Positions 21,798 to 30,264 of a DNA stretch of 30,404 bases are shown here, one piece after another. A model generated the notes under the pieces. The model did not search any database. It worked only from the letters and a program-made list of their open reading frames with translations, and had not been told where the DNA came from. The translations under genes and the position numbers were made by a program. The stretch is from NCBI GenBank assembly GCA_035524795.1, contig DATKOF010000020.1, forward strand, positions 1 through 30,404, written 5' to 3'. The DNA is from DATKOF01 sp035524795 (GTDB lineage: Bacteria > Pseudomonadota > Gammaproteobacteria > Burkholderiales > SG8-41). Every line of letters begins with the position of its first letter. Position 1 is the stretch's first letter.

Positions 21798-22658
21798 TCA
21801 GCGGAAAACGACCGTTTTGTTGCCGTCGATCAGCACCCGGTCTTCGAGGTGATAGCGCAATCCGCGCGCCAGCACGGTTTTCTCGATGTCCTTCCCGTAG
21901 CGCATCAGATCCTCGGGAGTGTCCGAATGATCGACGCGAATGACGTCCTGCTCTATGATCGGGCCCTGATCGAGTTCCTCCGACGCGTAATGACAGGTAG
22001 CGCCGATCAGCTTCACGCCGCGCATAAACGCCTGCTGATAGGGTTTTGCCCCAGCGAAACTGGGCAGGAAACTGTGATGGATATTGATGATGCGCCCGCG
22101 GTAGCGCGCACACATCTGCGGCGGAAGTATCTGCATATAGCGGGCGAGCACCATCGTATCGCCGCGCGCTTCCTCGAACAGCGCCATCACCCGCTGATGG
22201 GCGGCTTCGCGCGTTTCCGGAGCCATTTCGACATGGTGGTAGGGAATGCCGTGCCACTCGACGATACCGCGGAAGTTTTCGTGATTGGAGATTACGCAGG
22301 GAATTTCAACGTCGAGCTCGCGTGCCTGCCAGCGCGCCAGCAGATCGTAAAGACAATGCTCCTGCTTCGAGACCAGGATTACCAGGCGTTTCCTCACCGC
22401 GTTGTCGGTGACATTCCAGTCCATCGCGAACTCGCGCGCGATCGGTGCAAACTCGGCGCACAAACCCGCAGCATCGAAGGGGAGCGAATCGGCAAGTATT
22501 TCCTGCCGCATGAAGAATCGCCGGCTGTCCTGGTCGGCATGATGGCTGGCTTCCACGATCCAGCCGCGGCGGGATGCGATGAACCCGCTGACAGCAGCCA
22601 CGATCCCGACGCGATCCGGACAGGACAGCGTCAATATATAACGATGCTTATCGGCCAT
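21798..22658 (-). CDS. purU: Formyltetrahydrofolate deformylase
   Basis: Hydrolyses 10-formyl-THF to formate and THF, balancing one-carbon pools and supplying formate to PurT. 286 residues. An N-terminal ACT domain (RYILTLSCPDRVGIVAAVSGF, about 5-85) is followed by the formyltransferase fold with INIHHSFLPSFAGAKPY and TCHYASEELDQGPIIEQ, which contain the catalytic His and Asp. The start MADKHRYIL is chosen because conserved sequence begins there, although an open frame runs 17 codons further; no good ribosome-binding site is visible at either. It is divergent from ygfZ. Confidence 0.95.
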   Translation of the reverse strand: MADKHRYILTLSCPDRVGIVAAVSGFIASRRGWIVEASHHADQDSRRFFMRQEILADSLPFDAAGLCAEFAPIAREFAMDWNVTDNAVRKRLVILVSKQEHCLYDLLARWQARELDVEIPCVISNHENFRGIVEWHGIPYHHVEMAPETREAAHQRVMALFEEARGDTMVLARYMQILPPQMCARYRGRIINIHHSFLPSFAGAKPYQQAFMRGVKLIGATCHYASEELDQGPIIEQDVIRVDHSDTPEDLMRYGKDIEKTVLARGLRYHLEDRVLIDGNKTVVFR

Positions 22659-22841
22659 GAGGTCAGAAATTGAGGCGAACCTTGGCTGTGCTGCTCCGCG
22701 CTTTCGCACAACCCGCCCGGCGGCACCCGCAACGCAGCGCGGGATATATTCTGAATGCCTGAATCATAGCACCCGCAATCGGACGCTTGGTGTAGTATCT
22801 GCCGCAACTTTTAACGGTACCCAAACCACTACTATCCGCCG

Positions 22842-23777
22842 ATGACCTCCACCATTCTGGCCGAACTGTCCCATTTTGGGCTGCTCGAATTTTCCGGCGA
22901 CGATGCCCGGGAATTTCTGCAAGGTCAGTTGAGCTGCGACGTCAAGGCGCTGCCGCCATGGCACGCGCAATATGGCAGCTACAATACCCCGCAAGGACGG
23001 ATGCTGGCGAGTTTCCTGTTGTGGCGTGGTAAAGACGACGCCTGTTACATGCAGTTGCCTCACGGTCTGTGCGAACCGGTTCGCAAGCGGATCGCCATGT
23101 TCATCCTGCGGTCCAGGGTGAAGGTGATTGACGTCAGCAAGGACTGGATGCTGCTGGGAATTGCCGGGGCCGGCGCCAAGGCTGCGATCGAGGAAAAAAT
23201 CGGCGCCGTGCCCGCGTCGGTCATGGAAATCTCCAATGCGGCAAACGGCGCCATCCTGAAGCTCGGCCCGGAGCGGTTCCAGATCATCGTGCCGGCCTCT
23301 GATGCCGCCCGAGTTCGTGCCTCTTTCGGCAACCGGGTCGAGCCCGCCGGCTATGAAGCATGGGATCTGCTCGACATTCGCGCCGGCATTCCGTTCATAT
23401 TGCCGGAAACGCAGCAGCAGTTCGTGCCGCAAATGGCGAACCTCGACCTGATCGGGGGCGTGAGTTTCAGCAAAGGCTGCTATCCGGGGCAGGAAATCGT
23501 TGCGCGCATGCATTATCTGGGGAAACTCAAGCAGCGCATGTATCTGGCGCGGATCGACGCCACGGAATCACCGCTCGCCGGCGACAGGATTTTCGGTAGC
23601 GGGCTCGGCGGACAGGCGGTGGGAATGATCGTCAACGCCGCGCCCGCACCCGAAGGCGGCTACGATGCGCTGGCGGTAATGCAGATCGAGTCCGCAGCCG
23701 CCGGCGACGCGCACTGGAAGGCGGCCGACGGCCCGCGGCTGCAAATCCGGCCGCTGCCTTACGACGTTTCCGCCTAA
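22842..23777 (+). CDS. ygfZ: Folate-binding Fe-S maturation protein YgfZ
   Basis: GcvT-like, tetrahydrofolate-binding protein that supports synthesis or repair of certain iron-sulfur clusters (the MiaB-type enzymes in E. coli). 311 residues. The signature KGCYPGQE lies in SFSKGCYPGQEIVARMHYLG; its Cys is essential in E. coli YgfZ. The N-terminal GDDAREFLQGQLSCDV and YNTPQGRMLASFLLW are also conserved. Its last four bases overlap the end of the convergent reductase gene. It is divergent from purU, another folate-linked gene. Confidence 0.94.
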   Translation: MTSTILAELSHFGLLEFSGDDAREFLQGQLSCDVKALPPWHAQYGSYNTPQGRMLASFLLWRGKDDACYMQLPHGLCEPVRKRIAMFILRSRVKVIDVSKDWMLLGIAGAGAKAAIEEKIGAVPASVMEISNAANGAILKLGPERFQIIVPASDAARVRASFGNRVEPAGYEAWDLLDIRAGIPFILPETQQQFVPQMANLDLIGGVSFSKGCYPGQEIVARMHYLGKLKQRMYLARIDATESPLAGDRIFGSGLGGQAVGMIVNAAPAPEGGYDALAVMQIESAAAGDAHWKAADGPRLQIRPLPYDVSA

Positions 23778-24523
23778 AGCGTCACGCCGCCGCTGACTTC
23801 GAGCACCGCACCGTTGATGTAGCTCGCTTCGTCGGAAGCAAGGAAAGCGAAAACATTGGCCACCTCTTCCGGCTTGCCAAGACGGCCGAGCGGGATTTTT
23901 TCTTCGATTGCGCGCAGCACGCGTTCCGGCATGGATTTCAGGATATCGGTCGCAATGAAACCCGGGCACACCGCGTTGGCGCGGACGCCTTTGCGGCCAA
24001 GTTCGCGCGCCCAGGTCTTGACCATGCCGATCACGCCGAATTTGGTGGCGGCATAGTTGGTTTGCCCGAAATTGCCGTACAAGCCGACGATCGAGGATGC
24101 GTTGAGTATCACGCCTGACTGCTGCGCAAGCATCACGTCAACCACGGCCTTGGTGCAGTTGTAGACGCCCTTGAGATTGATTTCGATTACGCGATCGAAT
24201 TGCTCTTCCGTCATGTTCTTGAGCTGGCTGTCCATCACGATGCCGGCATTGTTGACCAGGCAGTCGATGCGACCCCATCTCGAGACAGTGTCGGCAACCA
24301 TTCTCTCCAGCGCCAGTCTGTCGCGCACATCGACCTGATGACCGACTGCATCGCCGTGTTGCGCTTCCTTGCAACTCGCGACGGTTTCTTCGATCCACTC
24401 CGGCGTAACATCGCAGACCACGACCCTGGCGCCTTCCAGCGCGAACTTGATTGCAGTCGCCTGCCCGATCCCGCGGCCTGCGCCGGTGATGATTGCCACT
24501 TTATCGCGAAGTCTCATCGCCAC
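23774..24523 (-). CDS. FabG-type short-chain dehydrogenase/reductase
   Basis: Reductase of the SDR family resembling 3-oxoacyl-ACP or acetoacetyl-CoA reductases. 249 residues; cofactor site TGAGRGIG (13-20), NNAG (91-94), catalytic Ser144, Tyr157 and Lys161 in NYAATKFG, and PGFIATD. The clear FabG of the fab operon is at 5217-5960, so this second copy may act in polyhydroxybutyrate synthesis, in another lipid pathway or on another keto substrate; motifs do not decide. It stands alone with its own promoter carrying a palindrome in the spacer, and a strong ribosome-binding site (AGGGAAGGG). The ATG at 24523 (MAMRL) is chosen. Confidence 0.9.
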   Translation of the reverse strand: MAMRLRDKVAIITGAGRGIGQATAIKFALEGARVVVCDVTPEWIEETVASCKEAQHGDAVGHQVDVRDRLALERMVADTVSRWGRIDCLVNNAGIVMDSQLKNMTEEQFDRVIEINLKGVYNCTKAVVDVMLAQQSGVILNASSIVGLYGNFGQTNYAATKFGVIGMVKTWARELGRKGVRANAVCPGFIATDILKSMPERVLRAIEEKIPLGRLGKPEEVANVFAFLASDEASYINGAVLEVSGGVTL

Positions 24524-24585
24524 CCTTCCCTGAAAGTATTATTTTTGGCGACGCCGCCGTCTTGGTTGCAGCGCACCATGAAGCG

Positions 24586-24615
24586 ATTCTAGTGCACTGC
24601 ACAATAACTTAGCAA
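24586..24615 (-). promoter_or_regulatory. Predicted promoter of the FabG-type gene with internal palindrome
   Basis: On the minus strand TTGCTA (24615-24610), 18-base spacer, TAGAAT (24591-24586). The spacer ends with the palindrome GTGCAGTGCAC (24602-24592), directly next to the -10 box, a position where a bound repressor would block polymerase. Similar TGCA-rich palindromes are bound by PHB-linked regulators of the PhaR type in some bacteria; a link here is inferred. Confidence 0.6.
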
Positions 24616-24672
24616 CGCCCTTTATACCGTCCCGGAAATGAGGCTCCGCGCGGACCGATTACCCGCGCACCC

Positions 24673-25125
24673 TCAGGTTTTGCGGCGGGCTTCAAAAAAA
24701 CGGCTGAGCTGGGCGCCGCACTCGTCGGCGAGCACCCCTTTGATTAACGTGGCGTGATGGTTGAGGCGTGTTTCGGCGAACAGATCGACTACGCTGCCGC
24801 AGGCGCCGGTCTTGGGATCGGCCGCGCCGAACACCAGGCGCGCGATGCGCGCATGCATGATCGCGCCCGCGCACATCGGACAGGGTTCGAGCGTGGCGTA
24901 GAGGTCACAATCGGCCAGACGATAATTGCCGAGGCGCGCGGCAGCTTCGCGCATGGCGACGATCTCGGCGTGCGCCGACGGATCGCGGGAGGAAATGGGC
25001 TGATTATAGCCGCGGCCGATGATGACGCCGTCCTTGACGATTACTGCGCCGACCGGCACCTCTCCCGCCGCTGCGGCCTGCTGCGCGAGTGCCAGCGCTT
25101 CGCGCATGAACATCTCGTCCGACAT
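24673..25125 (-). CDS. tadA: tRNA-specific adenosine deaminase
   Basis: Converts adenosine-34 to inosine in tRNA-Arg(ACG), an essential wobble modification. 150 residues from MSDEMFMREALALAQQAA. Zinc ligands and catalytic Glu are in HAE (52-54) and PCPMC (Cys82, Cys85). The start is 7 bases after the guaA stop, so it probably shares the guaBA transcript. An upstream in-frame extension overlaps guaA and is rejected. A free-base guanine or cytosine deaminase is less likely, because the RNA-binding C-terminal region looks like TadA. Confidence 0.94.
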   Translation of the reverse strand: MSDEMFMREALALAQQAAAAGEVPVGAVIVKDGVIIGRGYNQPISSRDPSAHAEIVAMREAAARLGNYRLADCDLYATLEPCPMCAGAIMHARIARLVFGAADPKTGACGSVVDLFAETRLNHHATLIKGVLADECGAQLSRFFEARRKT

Positions 25126-25132
25126 CAAACAA

Positions 25133-26692
25133 TCATTCCCATTCGATCGTGGCAGGCGGTTTGTTGGAAATATCATAGACGACGCGATTGATGCCGCGCA
25201 CCTCGTTGATGATGCGGCTGGCGACCCTCGACAGCAGGTCGTGCGGCAGCTCCGCCCACTGCGCGGTCATGAAATCGGTGGTCTGCACCGCGCGCAGCGC
25301 GACGACATATTCATAGGTGCGGCCGTCGCCCATCACGCCCACCGAGCGCACCGGCAGAAACACCGCGAATGCCTGTGCAGTTTTTTCGTACCAGCCGGCA
25401 GCGCGCAATTCTTCTATGAAGATCGCATCGGCGCGGCGCAGCAGTTGAGCGTATTCAGCCCTGACTTCACCCAGAATGCGCACGCCGAGTCCCGGACCGG
25501 GAAACGGGTGGCGGAACACCATGTCATGCGGCAGGCCGAGCGCGATGCCGAGTTCGCGCACTTCGTCCTTGAACAGCTCGCGCAACGGTTCGATCAGTTT
25601 CAGATGCAATGTTTCGGGCAGGCCGCCGACGTTGTGATGCGACTTGATGGTATGCGCCTTCTTCGTCTTGGCGCCCGCGGACTCGATGACATCGGGATAG
25701 ATCGTCCCCTGCGCCAGCCATTTCACCTTCGGCAGTTTCGCGGCCTCGTGCTGGAACACTTCGACGAAAACGCGGCCGATGATTTTGCGCTTCTGTTCGG
25801 GGTCGACAACGCCAGCCAGCGCATCGAGAAACCGCCGGCTCGCATCGACATTGATGACCTTGACGCCGAGCCCGCGCGCGAAGGTCTGCATCACCTGTTC
25901 CGCCTCATTGAGCCGCAGCAATCCGTTGTCGACGAATACACAGGTCAGTTGCGCGCCGATCGCGCGCTGCAACAGCGCGGCGGCGACCGCGGAATCGACG
26001 CCGCCCGACAATCCGAGCAATACCTCGTCGCCGCCGACCTCGGAGCGGATGCGCCCGACCGCCTCGTCGACGAATCCCGGCATCGTCCAGTCGGAACCGA
26101 GGCCGCAGATTTCGTGCACGAAACGGTCGAGAATGGTTTTGCCCTGCAGCGTGTGCGTGACCTCGGGGTGGAACTGCACGCCGTAGAAGCCGCGTTTTTC
26201 GTCGGCCATTGCGGCAATCGGCGTCGCCGCATTGTCGGCGATCACGCTGAAGTCCGGCGGCAGCGCGGTGACCCGGTCGCCGTGGCTCATCCAGACTTCG
26301 AGTACATCGCGGCCGTCGGCATCGGTGCGGTCATGCAGGCCTTTCAGCAGCTTCGATGCCGAAGGCCGGATCTCGGCATAGCCGAATTCGCGGACACGGC
26401 CGGACTCGACCGCGCCGCCGAGCTGCGCTGCCATCGTCTGCATCCCGTAGCAGATGCCGAGCACCGGCACGCCAAGCTTGAATACCAGCTGCGGCGCGCG
26501 CGGCGTCTCGTCCTCCCATACCGACGCGGGTCCGCCGGACAGGATGACGCCCTGCGGCGCGAAGTTTTCGATGAAGCCGGCCGCAACGTCGAACGGGTGC
26601 AGCTCGCAATAAACGCCGCTCTCGCGCAGACGGCGCGCGATCAACTGCGTGTACTGGGAACCGAAATCGAGAATCAGGATTTTCTGATGCAT
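25133..26692 (-). CDS. guaA: GMP synthase (glutamine-hydrolysing)
   Basis: Converts XMP, ATP and glutamine to GMP. 519 residues. The class I amidotransferase domain has Cys81 (GICYGMQ), His175 and Glu177 (QFHPEVTHT). The ATP-pyrophosphatase P-loop LSGGVDS is at 228-234, and the C-terminal dimerisation domain ends with KPPATIEWE, the invariant family tail. It follows guaB after a 133-base spacer containing repeats and precedes tadA by 7 bases. No strong ribosome-binding site precedes the ATG at 26692. Confidence 0.98.
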   Translation of the reverse strand: MHQKILILDFGSQYTQLIARRLRESGVYCELHPFDVAAGFIENFAPQGVILSGGPASVWEDETPRAPQLVFKLGVPVLGICYGMQTMAAQLGGAVESGRVREFGYAEIRPSASKLLKGLHDRTDADGRDVLEVWMSHGDRVTALPPDFSVIADNAATPIAAMADEKRGFYGVQFHPEVTHTLQGKTILDRFVHEICGLGSDWTMPGFVDEAVGRIRSEVGGDEVLLGLSGGVDSAVAAALLQRAIGAQLTCVFVDNGLLRLNEAEQVMQTFARGLGVKVINVDASRRFLDALAGVVDPEQKRKIIGRVFVEVFQHEAAKLPKVKWLAQGTIYPDVIESAGAKTKKAHTIKSHHNVGGLPETLHLKLIEPLRELFKDEVRELGIALGLPHDMVFRHPFPGPGLGVRILGEVRAEYAQLLRRADAIFIEELRAAGWYEKTAQAFAVFLPVRSVGVMGDGRTYEYVVALRAVQTTDFMTAQWAELPHDLLSRVASRIINEVRGINRVVYDISNKPPATIEWE

Positions 26693-26713
26693 CTTGAAGG
26701 CAGGAGTCTGGAA

Positions 26714-26805
26714 TCAGGATACAGGATTCAGTGAACAGTGAGTATCCAGAAAACCTGGCTGTCGTTGACTCTACTCAATCCTGACTCCCGATTCCTGTAT
26801 CCTGA
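26714..26805. repeat. Inverted and short tandem-like repeats in the guaB-guaA spacer
   Basis: TCAGGATACAGG (26714-26725) is the exact complement of CCTGTATCCTGA (26794-26805). Around the second copy the motif ATCCTGA or its variants recurs every 7-8 bases up to the guaB stop (26775-26825). The arms could form a long-range hairpin in the guaBA mRNA. No promoter or classic terminator is evident. Confidence 0.65.
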
Positions 26806-26825
26806 ATCCTCAATCCTCGATCCTG

Positions 26826-28289
26826 TTATTCGATCCGGTAGTTGGGCGCTTCCTTGGTGATCTGCACGTCGTGCACATGCGATTCGCGCATCCCGGCGGA
26901 GGTGATTTCGACGAAGCGGGTGCGGGTGCGCATCGCATCGATGCTGGCGCAGCCCACATAGCCCATGCTGGCGCGCAATCCGCCGACCAGTTGCTGGATC
27001 AGCGGCACCACGCCGCCCTTGTACGGGACGCGGCCTTCGACGCCTTCCGGCACCAGTTTTTCGGTCGCCGCCTCGGCATCCTGGAAATAGCGGTCGCTGG
27101 AACCGAGCTGCATCGCACTGAGCGAACCCATGCCGCGGTATGACTTGTAGGAGCGACCCTGATAAAGCTCGGTTTCGCCCGGCGCCTCCTCGGTGCCGGC
27201 GAACAGGCCGCCGATCATCACCGCGTGGCCGCCGGCCGCCAGCGCCTTCGCGATATCGCCGGAAAAACGGATGCCGCCGTCGGCAATCAGCGGCACGTCG
27301 GCCTTGCGCAGCGCCTGGCAAACGTTCTGCACCGCGGTGATCTGCGGCACGCCGACGCCGGCGATGATCCGCGTCGTGCAGATGGAACCCGGGCCGATGC
27401 CGACCTTGACCGCATCGGCGCCGCAATCCACCAGCGCCCTGGCGGCCTCCGCAGTGGCGATGTTGCCGCCGATGACCTGCACCTTCGGATATTTTTTCTT
27501 GACCCAGCGCACGCGGTCGAGCACGCCCTGCGCATGGCCGTGCGCGGTATCCACGACGACGACATCGGCGCCGGCCTCGATCAGCAGCTCGGCGCGTTCT
27601 TCCGTACCCTCGCCGACGCCGATCGCGGCGCCGACGCGCAGCCGCCCCAGCCGGTCTTTGCACGCGTACGGGTGCTCGGTCGATTTCAGGATGTCCTTGA
27701 CCGTGATCAACCCGCGCAACTCGAATCCCTTGCCGACCACCAGCACGCGTTCGAGACGGTATTTGTGCATCAGCGCCATCGCTTCCTCGCGCGTCGCGCC
27801 TTCCCGCACCGTGACCAGCCTGGAGCGCGGCGTCATGATGTTCTTCACCGGCTGCGCCAGGTTGGTCTCGAAACGCAGATCGCGATTGGTCACGATGCCA
27901 ACCACACGGCCGCGGGAATCGAGCACCGGCAGACCTGAAATCTTGTGCTGATTGGTCAGCGCCAGCACGTCGCGCACCGCCATCTCCGGCGAAATCGTGA
28001 TCGGATCCTTGACCACGCCGCTCTCGAAGCGCTTGACCTTCGCCACCTCCATTGCCTGGGCGCGCGCCGGCATGTTCTTGTGGATGATGCCGATGCCGCC
28101 CTCCTGCGCAATGGCAATCGCCAAGCGGGACTCGGTGACCGTGTCCATCGCCGCGGACACCAGCGGAATATTGAGGGTGATGGTTTTCGTCAGCCGGGTC
28201 TTGAGACTGACGTCGCGGGGCAGTACTTTGGAGTGGGCGGGAACCAGCAGGACATCGTCGAAAGTCAGGGCTTTTTGCACTACACGCAT
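26826..28289 (-). CDS. guaB: Inosine-5'-monophosphate dehydrogenase
   Basis: Oxidises IMP to XMP with NAD, the committed step to guanine nucleotides. 487 residues. The barrel is split by two CBS domains at about 95-205, which bind adenine or guanine nucleotides and tune activity. The catalytic loop is GPGSICTTR with Cys304. GMGSLSAMQLG and the mobile-flap DRYFQD follow, and SMGYVGC lies near the C-terminus. ATG 28289 has GGGA 8 bases upstream. Together with guaA and tadA it forms a minus-strand transcript. Confidence 0.98.
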   Translation of the reverse strand: MRVVQKALTFDDVLLVPAHSKVLPRDVSLKTRLTKTITLNIPLVSAAMDTVTESRLAIAIAQEGGIGIIHKNMPARAQAMEVAKVKRFESGVVKDPITISPEMAVRDVLALTNQHKISGLPVLDSRGRVVGIVTNRDLRFETNLAQPVKNIMTPRSRLVTVREGATREEAMALMHKYRLERVLVVGKGFELRGLITVKDILKSTEHPYACKDRLGRLRVGAAIGVGEGTEERAELLIEAGADVVVVDTAHGHAQGVLDRVRWVKKKYPKVQVIGGNIATAEAARALVDCGADAVKVGIGPGSICTTRIIAGVGVPQITAVQNVCQALRKADVPLIADGGIRFSGDIAKALAAGGHAVMIGGLFAGTEEAPGETELYQGRSYKSYRGMGSLSAMQLGSSDRYFQDAEAATEKLVPEGVEGRVPYKGGVVPLIQQLVGGLRASMGYVGCASIDAMRTRTRFVEITSAGMRESHVHDVQITKEAPNYRIE

Positions 28290-28312
28290 ATTTTGTTCCC
28301 GCGCAAAGCCGC

Positions 28313-28340
28313 ATTATACGCGAGCACCCGGCAGCCGCAA
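28313..28340 (-). promoter_or_regulatory. Predicted guaB promoter
   Basis: On the minus strand a perfect -10 box TATAAT (28318-28313) preceded after 16 bases by TTGCGG (28340-28335). Transcription would start near 28306, giving a short leader of about 17 bases. A second TATAAT on the plus strand at 28373-28378 may serve the divergent DUF4124 gene, but no -35 is convincing there. Confidence 0.6.
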
Positions 28341-28410
28341 ACCGCGCAACCCTCGTCGGCAGCAGCCTGCCTTATAATCCGGAAACCGAAATCCCGGAGA
28401 CGATGAAATC

Positions 28411-28878
28411 ATGATGCGATCGATCGCGACAGGCGCGGTACTGCTGGCCGCAAGCGTCAGTGCCGGCGCACAGATTTTCGAATGCACGGATGCCCAGGGC
28501 AACAAGGAATTCGCCCAGGTCTGCCCGCCGGGAACCGTTCAGCAGAAACAACGCAGCAGCGGAGCCTCATCGCCCGCCGCGCCTGCGGGCGACGCGCCGG
28601 CGTCCAAATCCATCGCCGAGCAGGAAGCCGAATTCCGCAAACGCGCCCTCGAAAAGAAAGAGGCCGAAGCCAAAGCGGCAAAGGATGCCGCGGACGCCCA
28701 AAAAACCGAGGAAGAATGCAACAAGGCCCGCGCCAACCTCGAAGCGCTGGAAACCGGACAGCGCATCACCATTCCCGGCGCCAATGGAGAACGCACCTAT
28801 CTGGAAGATGCCGATCGGCCGGCGCAGATCGCATCCGCAAAGGAAGCGGTCAACTCCTGGTGCAACAGGAAAAAATGA
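28411..28878 (+). CDS. DUF4124 domain-containing exported protein
   Basis: A 155-residue secreted or periplasmic protein of unknown role. The signal peptide (about 1-20) ends at SAGA-QIF. A DUF4124-like segment, IFECTDAQGNKEFAQVCPPG, follows; such segments are frequent in proteobacterial envelope proteins. Next come a Ser/Ala/Pro-rich linker and a Lys/Glu/Ala-rich coiled-coil stretch (about 65-115). The end has Cys residues (EECNKA, SWCNRKK) that could pair as a disulfide. It is divergent from guaB and convergent with rnfH. Betaproteobacteria often encode such a protein beside guaB. Confidence 0.85.
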   Translation: MMRSIATGAVLLAASVSAGAQIFECTDAQGNKEFAQVCPPGTVQQKQRSSGASSPAAPAGDAPASKSIAEQEAEFRKRALEKKEAEAKAAKDAADAQKTEEECNKARANLEALETGQRITIPGANGERTYLEDADRPAQIASAKEAVNSWCNRKK

Positions 28879-28888
28879 CAAGCCGGCG

Positions 28889-29179
28889 CTATTTCCCGCG
28901 GCGCATCGCCTGACGTTTGCCGCTTTCCCGCCGCCGCTGCTTCGGGTCGATCCGCAACGGCCGGTATATCTCCACCCGATCCTGATCAGCAAGCACCGTG
29001 TCGCCGCTCGAACGGCGGCCGAAAATCCCCATCGGCGCGCCGGCGATTTCCGGAAAGCGCGCCGTGAGATTCGACAGTTTCAACGCCTGCTCGATGGTCG
29101 TTCCCTGCGGCACCCGCAGCGTAACGGCTGTCTGGACGTCGGGCAGCGCGTAGACGACCTCCACCGTGATCTCAGGCAT
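28889..29179 (-). CDS. rnfH: RnfH family protein (UPF0125)
   Basis: Ubiquitin-like beta-grasp protein of the RnfH family, often found with ratA; its function is unsettled. 96 residues from MPEITVEVVYALPDVQ. The middle GTTIEQALKLSNL and the GIFGRR and DRVEIYRPLRIDPKQRRR blocks are typical. ATG 29179 is chosen because GGAG lies 9 bases upstream and conserved sequence starts there; it overlaps the ratA end by 8 bases, suggesting coupled translation. Confidence 0.9.
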   Translation of the reverse strand: MPEITVEVVYALPDVQTAVTLRVPQGTTIEQALKLSNLTARFPEIAGAPMGIFGRRSSGDTVLADQDRVEIYRPLRIDPKQRRRESGKRQAMRRGK

Positions 29180-29618
29180 GCCCGGACGCTCCATAAACCT
29201 GCCGCGCGCGCTTCACGAAAGCGTCGATGAACGTGTCCGCGATATGGTTGAAGATCGGCCCCAGCAGGAGTTCCAGCGCGTGGCTTGAAAATTCGTAGTG
29301 CAGATAAAACTCGACCTTGCAGCCCCGGCCGTCCAGATCGTGGAAACGCCACGTTCCGTCCAGCCGCCGGAACGGCCCCTCGACCAGTCTGATTTCCATC
29401 AGCTCCGGCTCGCGCTTCGTGTTCTCGGTGGTGAAACTGTGGCGGACGCCGTGATAATTGATCTCGATCGTCGCGCGCGTGATCTGAGAATCGCGGTGGA
29501 TCAGTCGCGTCCCGCCGCACCACGGCAGGAACTCCGGATACTGCTCCACCGTATCGACCAGCGCGAACATCCGCGACGCGGGGTACGCAACCAGCACGGT
29601 TTTTTTCACTTCCGTCAT
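29172..29618 (-). CDS. ratA: RatA/Coq10-like START-domain protein
   Basis: Type II START-domain protein of the RatA/Coq10 family. E. coli RatA was described as binding 50S subunits and blocking subunit joining; relatives of Coq10 bind ubiquinone, so the role is open. 148 residues from MTEVKKTVLVAY. The YPEFLPWCGG block, EINYHGVRHSF and FEFSSHALELLLGP-like C-terminal helix (HYEFSSHALELLLGP) are characteristic. An upstream start (29693) adds 25 non-conserved residues and would overlap smpB. It is divergent from smpB and upstream of rnfH, as in E. coli. Confidence 0.9.
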   Translation of the reverse strand: MTEVKKTVLVAYPASRMFALVDTVEQYPEFLPWCGGTRLIHRDSQITRATIEINYHGVRHSFTTENTKREPELMEIRLVEGPFRRLDGTWRFHDLDGRGCKVEFYLHYEFSSHALELLLGPIFNHIADTFIDAFVKRARQVYGASGHA

Positions 29619-29691
29619 CGAATGCCCGGCGCGCGGGAATCCGCTGTCTTTGCTGCTAGAATTCCGTTCCGCATGATCCGCGCGCTCCGTC

Positions 29692-30138
29692 ATGAGTATT
29701 GCCCAAAATAAAAAAGCTTTCCACGATTATTTCGTCGAGCAGAAATTCGAGGCCGGGATCGTCCTCGACGGCTGGGAAGTCAAGGCAATCCGCGCCGGGC
29801 GCGTGCAACTGAAGGAAGCCTACGTCATCGTGCACAACAGCGAGATATTCCTGGTCGGGGCGCATATCAGCCCGCTGCCGAATGCCTCGACCCATATTCA
29901 TCCCGATCCGGTGCGCACCCGAAAACTGCTGCTGCACGCGGAGGAAATCAACAAGCTGATCGGCGCGGTCGAGCGCGCCGGCTACACGCTGGTGCCGATC
30001 GACATGCACTACTCGCGCGGCAGAATCAAGCTCGAGATCGGGCTGGCCAGGGGCAAGAAGCAGCACGACAAGCGCGCCAGCGCCAGGGAAAAGGAATGGC
30101 AACGGCAACAGCAGCGCCTGCTGCGCGGAAAGAAATAG
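29692..30138 (+). CDS. smpB: SsrA-binding protein SmpB
   Basis: Partner of tmRNA in trans-translation, which rescues stalled ribosomes. 148 residues. The OB-fold region shows NKKAFHDYFVEQKFEAGIVLDGWEVKAIRAGRVQLKEAY-type blocks in order. HISPLPNAS and DPVRTRKLLLH follow, and the basic C-terminal tail (GKKQHDKRASAREKEW) inserts into the mRNA channel. The tmRNA gene itself is not in the window. It is divergent from ratA. Confidence 0.97.
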   Translation: MSIAQNKKAFHDYFVEQKFEAGIVLDGWEVKAIRAGRVQLKEAYVIVHNSEIFLVGAHISPLPNASTHIHPDPVRTRKLLLHAEEINKLIGAVERAGYTLVPIDMHYSRGRIKLEIGLARGKKQHDKRASAREKEWQRQQQRLLRGKK

Positions 30139-30159
30139 AAATTTGACGACCTCCGCGCG

Positions 30160-30264
30160 TTAGTCGTTCAGGTTTCCTCTCTTCAATTCGTCCCTGATGA
30201 CGCCGATGGCCGCGTCCGTCAGATGATCTGCAGCCGAACCGTTAAACAGCCCCGCCAGACAGCG
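30160..30264 (-). pseudogene. Possible 3' remnant of an unidentified gene
   Basis: A minus-strand frame ends with TAA at 30162-30160 and reads back through ...LTDAAIGVIRDELKRGNLND. It stays open to about the predicted left end of the IS3-type element (30265) and by chance somewhat beyond. The amphipathic, charged ending looks protein-like, but I do not recognise it. It may be the tail of a gene cut by the insertion, or it may be noise in an intergenic region. Confidence 0.25.

Noticed and set aside
25019..26734. Long open frame (about 571 codons) on the plus strand
   Set aside because: Antisense to guaA and tadA, which have complete catalytic motifs; no protein-like features.
26728..28314. 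Long minus-strand frame of about 528 codons in the guaB region
   Set aside because: It is guaB in the wrong frame: Arg/Gly/Ala-rich with no motifs, while the true frame has all IMPDH signatures.
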